A DNA stretch of 16,502 nucleotides, taken from DSNY01 sp964539745. GTDB lineage: Bacteria; Pseudomonadota; Gammaproteobacteria; Burkholderiales; Burkholderiaceae_F. A model generated the notes under the pieces. The model ran no database searches and was not told the origin of the DNA. It was given only the letters and a program-made list of their open reading frames with translations. The position numbers and the translations under genes were made by a program. Numbering within the stretch: position 1 is the stretch's first letter; each line of letters opens with the position of its first letter. Below are positions 10,374 to 16,502 of the stretch, piece after piece. The stretch is from positions 1 to 16,502 of the forward strand of contig CAZIJU010000087.1 in assembly GCA_964539745.1 (NCBI GenBank). The letters are read 5' to 3'.

Positions 10374-11555
10374 CTAGTGCAGCGGCCGCGCCGGCTGCTC
10401 CTGGCTGTCTTCGGGCGGCTCGGCGTGGACGGCGTGGCCCGCCGGGTTCGGAAACATCGGCGCGCCGCAGTCGTCGCAGTACTCCAGCGGGAAGCGGTGC
10501 GCGTGCGTCGTGATCCGCGTCACGCCGAGCGCGCGCAGCGCGGCCTCGATCTCCTCCTGCGCCTTTTCCTCGTCGTCGCCGAGCAGCGGCCAGACCACAC
10601 CCTCGATCACCGCGTCTTCGTCGCTCGCGGTCGAGATCCCGACGCGGATCTCTTCGACACGTTTGTCCTCGAACGCGGCAATCGTCGCCTGCAGCGCCGA
10701 GGGCGCCAGCTCGTACGCGAGCTTCAGATACGACACGGCCGCTTCGAGGGAGAACTCGCGCAGATCGCGGTCGGCTTGGCGCAGTGCGGCGTGAAACGCG
10801 TTCGGCGCAAGCAGGCGGTAACGGCAGCCCGTCAGCATCGGCTGCATTGCGTTTCCGGCTTGTTCGCGGAACGCCGCGATCGCAGCGAGTTTGGCGTCGG
10901 GATCGACGCCCGTCTCCTGCCAGTGGTACAAGGCCGCGCCCTGCGGTGCGACGATGGCGGCGAGCAGGTAGCGGGTGTCGGCGAGCATCGCGACGGGTTC
11001 GCGCAGCGCCTTCGGGTCGATCTTCACGCGCGTGCCGTGCACGGCCGCGGCGAACAGCCTGTCGGCGAAGTCGCGCACCTCGCCGAAAGACTCGGGGAGC
11101 TGGTCGATCGAGAACAGATAGTCGGCGACGGCGATGCGCGTACCGCGTGCGGCCAGATGGCCGGAAATCTGAGCGGCGATGCTGTCGGCGAGCTGCGCGG
11201 GCAGCGTCGCCGTCGGCAGCTTGTAACGCGACCACGCGAGCAGCGGGACCGCGATCAGCAGCGCATCATGCGGTTTGCCGTCGATGTCGATCGTCGCGCT
11301 CTCGGCGCACGATTCCGCCAGATCGGCCAGATCGTCGTATGCCGTTGCGCTGGTGCGCGAGAGTTCGTCGAGCGCGGCCTCGATCGCGTCGTCGTAGCCA
11401 CGCACGAGTCGATCATTGATCAGTTCGACGAGCCGGCGCTCCCACAGCCGGTCCTCGATTCGGGTTCCGGACTCGGACAGCCGACGCGCGAGCTTGGCGA
11501 GCGTCTCAGCGTCGGCAGAGTGGCGCGCGCGGGAGATGTAGCGGTTGCGGCGCAT
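10374..11555 (-). CDS. DUF2863-type protein of unknown function
   Basis: A 393-residue, acidic, apparently soluble protein with no signal peptide and no membrane helix. I recognise it from memory as the DUF2863 family, known from Burkholderiales, and know no established function for it. The N-terminus is basic (MRRNRYISRARHS). The middle is alpha-helical and alanine-rich. The C-terminal part has alternating strands, with a CxxC pair at C360 and C363 in YCDDCGAPMFPNP. This resembles one knuckle of a zinc ribbon, but I see no clear second CxxC; H391 or the nearby His could contribute. The ATG at 11555 is supported by AGGAA seven nt upstream. The gene lies 54 bp downstream of, and co-directional with, the 5'-nucleotidase gene, so a shared transcript is possible, although a candidate -10 lies in the gap. 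It converges on clpB. Confidence 0.8.
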   Translation of the reverse strand: MRRNRYISRARHSADAETLAKLARRLSESGTRIEDRLWERRLVELINDRLVRGYDDAIEAALDELSRTSATAYDDLADLAESCAESATIDIDGKPHDALLIAVPLLAWSRYKLPTATLPAQLADSIAAQISGHLAARGTRIAVADYLFSIDQLPESFGEVRDFADRLFAAAVHGTRVKIDPKALREPVAMLADTRYLLAAIVAPQGAALYHWQETGVDPDAKLAAIAAFREQAGNAMQPMLTGCRYRLLAPNAFHAALRQADRDLREFSLEAAVSYLKLAYELAPSALQATIAAFEDKRVEEIRVGISTASDEDAVIEGVVWPLLGDDEEKAQEEIEAALRALGVTRITTHAHRFPLEYCDDCGAPMFPNPAGHAVHAEPPEDSQEQPARPLH

Positions 11556-11582
11556 GGTCGTTCCTGCGAATTGAAGTACGCA

Positions 11583-11600
11583 ATTATCCCACCGCGGTGG
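11583..11600 (-). promoter_or_regulatory. Candidate -10 box with adjoining 12-bp palindrome upstream of the DUF2863 gene
   Basis: On the minus strand GATAAT (11588-11583) matches the -10 consensus at five of six bases, placing the start about 20 nt before the ATG at 11555. The perfect palindrome CCACCGCGGTGG (11589-11600) abuts it on the upstream side, where a repressor would block polymerase. No recognisable -35 is present 16-18 nt upstream, so the promoter is weak or activator-dependent, if real. Confidence 0.3.
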
Positions 11601-11609
11601 TGCGCGGCG

Positions 11610-13331
11610 TTACGGCTGCCGATGGATGCGGGGCTGCGGGTCGGGTGCCAGCGGCGCGTCTGCGCTCCGAGCGCGGATGAATTCCACCAGTGCATCGATG
11701 TCGAGCGGGCCGCCGACGCGTTCGCGCCCTTCGCGGAAAACGCGAAAACCGTCTCCCCCCGCCGCCAGGAAACTGTTGACGGTGACCCGGTATCGATCCT
11801 CCGCGCGGATCGGCCGGCCGTCGAGCTGCATCGATCCGCGCACGATGCGGGCGCCGCGCTTGCCGCGCGCGCTCCACGCGTACGTGAATCCGGCCGACGG
11901 CTGCAGGAACAGCACCCGATCTGCGTCGCGGCGCCACTGCGCTTCGAGGATGCGTTCTAGCTGCGCGCCCGTGAGCGTCATCGTGACGAGCGTGTTGCCG
12001 AAGGGCTGCATCGCGAACAGATCACCGTAGGTGACGGTGCCGTCGGGGTTACGCGCGGCGAGATCCGTGCGCACGCCGCCGGGATTGGTAAATGCGATCT
12101 GCGCGCCGTTGGTGCGCGTCGCGGCGAGATGCGCGTCGGCGATCAGGCGGCCGGCGGCGTGGTCTCCGCCATCGCTGGCGCGCCGGTCGAAGGCGCCGGC
12201 GATTCGGCCGACCGGCCGCTCGGCAAGCGGCGCGGCGCGTTCCGCGTAGTGCGCCAGCAGTGCCGCGACGTGCGGCGCCGGCCGCAACGGCGGAAAGGCC
12301 GCGAGGACGTCGGGGTCGGTGTTACGGTCGTTCGGCACCGGCACATTGCGCGCGCGCGAAGCGACGATTTCACCGCTGGCGCGGTCGATCTCCAGATCGA
12401 CGACCGAGACGAGACGCCCGAAGGACGCGCCCTGGATCACGATGCGGCCGTCGACGACGCAGCGGTAAGCGCGGTGCGTATGGGCGCTGAGCACGACGCC
12501 GATCGCCCTGTCGAGCCGCGCGGCGATGTCGAAGATCGGGCCGCGCGGGTTGACGCATTCGTCGATGCCGCCGTCGCTTTCGCCGCCTTCGTGGACCAGC
12601 GCGACGATCGTCCGCACGCCCTGTTCGCGCAGCTCGGCGGCGTAGCGGTTCAGCGTCGGTGCTTCGGCGAGGAAACGCCAGCCGGCGATTCCGCGCGGCG
12701 CCACAATGCCCGGCGTGGTCCGCGTGACCACACCGATGAAGCCGATGCGAACGCCGCCGACGGTGCGGACGAGGTACGGCGCGAACAGCGGATGGCCCGT
12801 GCGGTCGACGACGTTCGCCGCCAGAAACGGGAAACGCGCGCCTTCGTAATGACCGGACGGGTGCGCGCAGGTGGCGAACTCGCCGCGCGGCCTCGTCGCG
12901 CAGCCGCCCTCGACGAGCCGCCGCAGTTCGGTCACGCCCTGGTCGAATTCGTGATTGCCGACCCCGTTTGCGTCCACGCCGATCGCGTTCATCGCTTCGA
13001 TCGTCGGTTCGTCGCGGAACAGTGCCGAGACGAGCGGCGAGGCGCCGATCAAGTCGCCCGCCGACAGCACCACGCTGGCCGGCTGTTCGCGCCGCAGCTC
13101 GTCGATGCGCGCGGCCAGGAACGCGGCGCCGCCGCTGCGTACGGCGAGGCTACGGCCCGCGTCGGCCGGATGCGGAACAGCGATCGTCAGGTCGCCGGGC
13201 AGCAGATGGCCGTGGAAATCGTTGAACGCGATGAGCCGCACGCGCGCGGGCTCCGACGGCTGCGCCCACGCCGCAGAGAACGCGAGCGCGAATGTGGCGA
13301 GCAGCCTGCAGCCGGCAAGGACGAATCGCAT
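11610..13331 (-). CDS. Secreted bifunctional metallophosphatase/5'-nucleotidase (UshA-like)
   Basis: Periplasmic hydrolase predicted to dephosphorylate extracellular nucleotides or related phosphoesters with a two-metal centre. The protein is 573 residues with a signal peptide (about 1-23, cleaved after AWA). The N-terminal metallophosphatase domain shows the metal and catalytic motifs NDFHGH (37-42), AGDLIG (91-96), GNHEFD (125-130), VHEGG (246-250) and AHTH (283-286). The C-terminal 5'-nucleotidase substrate domain shows FTNPGGVRTD (414-423), QPFGN (442-446) and GGDGF (525-529), with Phe residues placed as in the base-stacking clamp of UshA. The four motif-free cysteines C144/C155 and C259/C291 could form disulfides in the periplasm. 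The ATG at 13331 was chosen because GGAGGG lies seven nt upstream and the signal peptide begins there; the open frame beyond it runs into the divergent transporter gene. The substrate cannot be fixed from sequence, so I give no gene symbol. Confidence 0.92.
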   Translation of the reverse strand: MRFVLAGCRLLATFALAFSAAWAQPSEPARVRLIAFNDFHGHLLPGDLTIAVPHPADAGRSLAVRSGGAAFLAARIDELRREQPASVVLSAGDLIGASPLVSALFRDEPTIEAMNAIGVDANGVGNHEFDQGVTELRRLVEGGCATRPRGEFATCAHPSGHYEGARFPFLAANVVDRTGHPLFAPYLVRTVGGVRIGFIGVVTRTTPGIVAPRGIAGWRFLAEAPTLNRYAAELREQGVRTIVALVHEGGESDGGIDECVNPRGPIFDIAARLDRAIGVVLSAHTHRAYRCVVDGRIVIQGASFGRLVSVVDLEIDRASGEIVASRARNVPVPNDRNTDPDVLAAFPPLRPAPHVAALLAHYAERAAPLAERPVGRIAGAFDRRASDGGDHAAGRLIADAHLAATRTNGAQIAFTNPGGVRTDLAARNPDGTVTYGDLFAMQPFGNTLVTMTLTGAQLERILEAQWRRDADRVLFLQPSAGFTYAWSARGKRGARIVRGSMQLDGRPIRAEDRYRVTVNSFLAAGGDGFRVFREGRERVGGPLDIDALVEFIRARSADAPLAPDPQPRIHRQP

Positions 13332-13350
13332 CGAAGAACCCTCCGGGGCG

Positions 13351-13356
13351 ATTATC
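13351..13356 (-). promoter_or_regulatory. Candidate -10 box for the 5'-nucleotidase gene
   Basis: On the minus strand GATAAT (13356-13351) matches five of six -10 bases. It lies in the 66-bp divergent gap, just upstream of the GGAGGG Shine-Dalgarno (13344-13339) of the nucleotidase. The implied leader would be about 13 nt, so the transcript would start at or next to the Shine-Dalgarno. No good -35 is present. Confidence 0.25.
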
Positions 13357-13397
13357 GATGCACGGACGCCAGCGGGGTGCTCTGCTATCTTCGCCGC

Positions 13398-14642
13398 ATG
13401 AGCAGCACCCCGATTCGGGGCGACATCCGTAGCGATGCCGAGGTCATCGGCCTGGTCGGTCTCGCGCATGGCACGTCGCATTTCTTTCATCTGATGCTGC
13501 CGCCGCTGTTCCCGTGGTTGATGAAGGAGTTCTCGCTGTCGTTCACCCAGGTCGGCTTCCTGATGACGGTGTTTTTCGTGATCAGCGGAATCGGTCAGGC
13601 GCTGGCGGGCTTCGTCGTCGATCGGGTGGGCGCGCGCCCCGTGCTGTATTTCGGCGTAGGCACGCTCGCGGCGTCGGGTCTCGTGCTCGGGTTCGCGAAC
13701 GGGTATCCGGCGCTCGTCGTCGCGGCCGCGGTCGCCGGCACCGGCAACTCGATCTTTCATCCGGCCGACTTCACGCTGTTGAACCGGCGCGTTTCGCCGG
13801 AGCGCCTCGGGCATGCATTTTCAGTGCATGGGCTTTCCGGCAATCTCGGCTGGGCGGCGGCGCCGGTGTTCATGGCAGGTATCGCGAGCGCAAGCGACTG
13901 GCATGCCGCGGCCTTCGCGGCATCCGCTTTCGGACTTGCCGTTCTGTTCACACTGATTGCCAGAGCCCCGGCGCTTGGCGACCAAGGTGCGGAACGCATC
14001 GTCGCGGTGCCGACGAGGACCGGCGCCGGCACGAGGGCGGAGCAATTGGGTTTCTTGCGTTCGGGCGCTGTCTGGATGTGCTTCGCGTTTTTCTTCCTCG
14101 CGACGGGCGCGTTCGGCATTCTGCAGAACTACGCGCCCGCCATTCTCGGCCACGTATATCGGCTGCCGCTGGCCCTGGCCACCGCGGGCCTGACTGCGTA
14201 CCTGCTCGGCAGTGCGGCGGGCATGGTGGTCGGCGGCTTTGCCGCCACGCGCCACGACAACAGCGATGTCGTGATCGCGTTCGCGCTCGGGCTCGCGGCC
14301 TTCGTCGCGCTACTGCTGGCGAGCGCCGTGGTTCCTTCCTGGAGCGTGATCGCTTTGATGGCGGTGATGGGGTTCGGTGTGGGTGTTGCCGGGCCGAACC
14401 GCGATCTGCTCGTGCGCAAGGCCGCGACGGCCCAGTTCGGCAAGGCCTCGTACGGGCGCGTCTACGGCTTCGTGTATTCCGGGTTGGACATCGGCTTGGC
14501 GGCAACACCCGTCGTTTTCGGACCGGTGCTCGACGCGGGCCGGTTCTCGGCGGCGCTGGTCGGGGTCGCGGCACTGCAGTTCGCGGCGCTGGCAAGTGCG
14601 CTTCGGGTTGGGCGTGGTGCGCGCACCGCACAGGCGGCATAG
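13398..14642 (+). CDS. MFS transporter, fosmidomycin-resistance-like group
   Basis: A 414-residue inner-membrane secondary transporter, the usual size for a 12-helix major-facilitator protein. Hydrophobic helices are visible throughout (for example about residues 15-35, 50-70 and 80-100), with a longer polar central loop near 190-215. The MFS motif-A region between helices 2 and 3 reads GFVVDRVGARP. The segments GTGNSIFHPADF and HAFSVHGLSGNLGWA resemble the Fsr/fosmidomycin-resistance branch. That branch includes efflux pumps, but most members have unknown substrates, so direction and cargo are open. The ATG at 13398 is the first start that keeps helix 1 intact; a GTG at 13377 is possible. 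Neither has a Shine-Dalgarno. It is followed after 10 bp by the RraA-like gene and is divergent from the nucleotidase gene. Confidence 0.88.
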   Translation: MSSTPIRGDIRSDAEVIGLVGLAHGTSHFFHLMLPPLFPWLMKEFSLSFTQVGFLMTVFFVISGIGQALAGFVVDRVGARPVLYFGVGTLAASGLVLGFANGYPALVVAAAVAGTGNSIFHPADFTLLNRRVSPERLGHAFSVHGLSGNLGWAAAPVFMAGIASASDWHAAAFAASAFGLAVLFTLIARAPALGDQGAERIVAVPTRTGAGTRAEQLGFLRSGAVWMCFAFFFLATGAFGILQNYAPAILGHVYRLPLALATAGLTAYLLGSAAGMVVGGFAATRHDNSDVVIAFALGLAAFVALLLASAVVPSWSVIALMAVMGFGVGVAGPNRDLLVRKAATAQFGKASYGRVYGFVYSGLDIGLAATPVVFGPVLDAGRFSAALVGVAALQFAALASALRVGRGARTAQAA

Positions 14643-14648
14643 GAGGAG
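14641..14648 (+). promoter_or_regulatory. Shine-Dalgarno of the RraA-like gene overlapping the transporter stop
   Basis: AGGAGGAG begins inside the TAG stop (14640-14642) of the transporter gene and lies four nt before the ATG at 14653. This strong site fixes the start of the RraA-like gene and suggests that ribosomes finishing the transporter can re-initiate there. Confidence 0.85.
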
Positions 14649-14652
14649 CGAG

Positions 14653-15159
14653 ATGGCGGGCGGCGACTTTGCGACGACCGACCTGTGCGACGCGCACGAA
14701 GCGCAACTGGCCAGCGGCGACGTGCTCGTGATCCAGCCCGGGTTGCTGCGATTCGGCGCGCGCGGTGCCTTTCATGGCCAGGCCGTGACGCTGAAGCTCT
14801 TCGAGGACAACTCGCTGCTCGCCGAGGCGGTCCGGTCGCCGGGCGCCGGGCGCGTGCTCGTGGTCGACGCCGGCGGCAGTACGCGGTGCGCGGTGCTGGG
14901 AGGAAATCTCGCCAAGTCCGCCGCGAGTTCCGGGTGGGCCGCGGTCATCATCAACGGCGCCGTGCGCGATGCCGATGAAATCGACGCATGCGCGATCGCG
15001 GTGCTTGCGCTGGCGCTTTCGCCGCGCCGGTCGGCCAAGCGTGGCGTCGGTGAATGCGATGTCGTGGTCAGCTTTCTCGGTGTGACGATACGTCCCGGCG
15101 ATTGGCTGTACGGGGATCGGGATGGAACGCTCGTCAGCCGCTCTCCGCTACACGCATAG
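14653..15159 (+). CDS. RraA-like protein, putative HMG aldolase/oxaloacetate decarboxylase
   Basis: A 168-residue protein of the RraA/MenG-like fold (once misannotated as menaquinone methyltransferase). The family contains E. coli RraA, an RNase E inhibitor, and class II-type 4-hydroxy-4-methyl-2-oxoglutarate aldolases. Visible landmarks are VVDAGGSTRCAVLGGN (70-85), NGAVRDADEI (101-110) and RPGDWLYGDRDG (147-158). The segment G84-(20 residues)-R105-D106-x2-E109 fits the G-x20-R-D-x2-E/D pattern that I recall being linked to aldolase and oxaloacetate decarboxylase activity in yeast and plant RraA-like proteins. E. coli RraA has Gln after that Arg. I therefore favour an enzyme over an RNase regulator. 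The start is set by the strong Shine-Dalgarno. It is probably co-transcribed with the transporter upstream; aceA follows 276 bp later with its own leader. The family is secure, the reaction inferred. Confidence 0.85.
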   Translation: MAGGDFATTDLCDAHEAQLASGDVLVIQPGLLRFGARGAFHGQAVTLKLFEDNSLLAEAVRSPGAGRVLVVDAGGSTRCAVLGGNLAKSAASSGWAAVIINGAVRDADEIDACAIAVLALALSPRRSAKRGVGECDVVVSFLGVTIRPGDWLYGDRDGTLVSRSPLHA

Positions 15160-15206
15160 CGCCGAATTTCACGGCTCGAAGCGCGTTTCATATCGAGAAA
15201 AGCAGG

Positions 15207-15239
15207 CTTGTGCAGAGCACAAGGTCGAGTTGCACAAGG
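15207..15239. repeat. Inverted repeat plus direct-repeat half-site, candidate operator
   Basis: CTTGTGC (15207-15213) and GCACAAG (15217-15223) form a perfect 7-bp inverted repeat around AGA. GCACAAGG occurs again at 15232-15239, 15 bp after the copy at 15217-15224. The inner 15 bp has the symmetric T-N11-A layout of many LysR-type sites. It lies roughly 90-115 bp before the inferred aceA transcription start, a usual place for an activator. It could instead be a hairpin in the 3' end of the RraA-like transcript. Confidence 0.4.
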
Positions 15240-15285
15240 CTCAATCCCATGCCGTATGGCGGAACCAACGATGTATGTCTTTGGT

Positions 15286-15317
15286 TTTACAAATGAAATG
15301 TGCATGTCTTCTATAAG
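15286..15317 (+). promoter_or_regulatory. Candidate aceA promoter
   Basis: TATAAG (15312-15317) matches the -10 consensus at five of six bases and is the best such hexamer in the gap. The nearest -35-like hexamer is TTTACA (15286-15291), but the spacing of 20 nt is too long, so the promoter would be activator-dependent or the -35 is different. The expected start is near 15324, giving a leader of about 110 nt. Confidence 0.4.
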
Positions 15318-15353
15318 ATATTTGTGTTGCTGCGTCGCTTGACCGGCCCTACG

Positions 15354-15410
15354 ATGCCGTTGCCTGCCGATGCTTCCGAAGAACGGATCCGTGCATCGGC
15401 AGTTCGATGA
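15354..15410 (+). CDS. Possible 18-codon leader ORF before aceA
   Basis: ATG at 15354 to TGA at 15408-15410 encodes MPLPADASEERIRASAVR. It spans both arms of the hairpin at 15364-15402 and ends 25 nt before the aceA start, so translating it would melt the hairpin. There is no clear Shine-Dalgarno, and an ORF this short occurs readily by chance, so it may not be translated. Confidence 0.2.
   Translation: MPLPADASEERIRASAVR
15364..15402 (+). promoter_or_regulatory. Nested hairpin in the aceA leader
   Basis: CTGCCGATGC (15364-15373) and GCATCGGCAG (15393-15402) are perfectly complementary over 10 bp. Inside the 19-nt loop, TCCG (15375-15378) pairs with CGGA (15384-15387) around AAGAA. The downstream arm has an alternative partner: CATCG (15394-15398) can pair with CGATG (15405-15409), and a T6 run follows six nt later. 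This permits two exclusive folds, as in attenuators, but the alternative stem is only 5 bp and the T-run is displaced. Confidence 0.4.
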
Positions 15411-15435
15411 GCAGATTTTTTCGTTGGGAGAGAGC

Positions 15436-16502
<1,067 letters not shown>

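Larger units (their letters stand above)
15160..15435 (+). other. Intergenic region and leader before aceA
   Basis: This 276-bp stretch is AT-richer than the flanking genes. It holds no convincing protein gene beyond an 18-codon leader ORF. From left to right it contains an inverted repeat with a third half-site (15207-15239), a candidate promoter (-10 at 15312-15317), a nested hairpin (15364-15402), a run of six T (15416-15421) and the Shine-Dalgarno of aceA (GGGAG, 15426-15430). I found no obvious intrinsic terminator directly after the RraA-like gene. Confidence 0.7.

Noticed and set aside
10377..11960. A 527-codon plus-strand frame opposite the DUF2863 gene
   Set aside because: Arg-rich antisense shadow that crosses the end of one gene and the start of another, with no recognisable domain.
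12129..13397. Upstream extension of the transporter frame over the 5'-nucleotidase gene
   Set aside because: The extension is antisense to a well-supported enzyme. MFS sequence begins at the ATG at 13398.
15247..15260. CCAT-N5-ATGG inverted repeat before aceA
   Set aside because: Arms of only 4 bp are expected by chance many times over and have no supporting context.
15054..15316. Two small plus-strand ORFs (15054-15296 and 15122-15316) across the RraA-like stop and the aceA upstream region
   Set aside because: They begin inside the RraA-like gene in other frames, lack Shine-Dalgarno sites and show Arg/Ser-rich, non-conserved-looking translations.

Overview
The window is GC-rich chromosomal DNA from a betaproteobacterium, most likely of the order Burkholderiales. 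The gene content supports this: a TamA/TamB pair, a ClpB starting MRLDKLTTKFQEAL, and a protein I recognise as DUF2863, which I recall as a Burkholderiales-centred family. The genus cannot be told from the sequence. I saw no rRNA, tRNA, CRISPR array, insertion sequence or prophage gene. Gaps between genes are short, and the content looks like core chromosome rather than an accessory island.

Layout. (1) At the left edge (+) is a TPR-membrane segment-GGDEF diguanylate cyclase whose N-terminus looks incomplete. (2) Converging on it across only 15 bp is the tamA-tamB operon (-), for an outer-membrane Omp85 protein and its long inner-membrane partner. (3) A 183-bp divergent region separates tamA from clpB (+). 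It carries a good sigma-32 (RpoH) heat-shock promoter for clpB. (4) clpB converges on a DUF2863-type gene (-). This follows, in the same direction, a gene for a secreted 5'-nucleotidase/metallophosphatase. (5) Divergent from the nucleotidase is a two-gene unit (+): an MFS transporter of the fosmidomycin-resistance-like group and an RraA-like aldolase-fold protein, linked by a Shine-Dalgarno that overlaps the transporter stop. (6) A 276-bp, relatively AT-rich leader/promoter region precedes aceA (isocitrate lyase, glyoxylate shunt), which runs off the right edge.

By theme, the window combines envelope biogenesis (tamAB), proteostasis (clpB), c-di-GMP signalling, periplasmic nucleotide scavenging and C2/C4 carbon metabolism (RraA-like protein, aceA). 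I do not see an undescribed multi-gene system. The points most worth a second look are the non-coding region before aceA (an inverted repeat with a third half-site, a nested hairpin and an 18-codon leader ORF), the RraA-like protein with an aldolase/decarboxylase-type motif between a transporter and isocitrate lyase, the DUF2863 protein with a C-terminal CxxC, and the missing N-terminal anchor of the diguanylate cyclase. The many long overlapping ORFs, including one of 1374 codons over tamB, are arginine/alanine-rich shadows of GC-rich genes.
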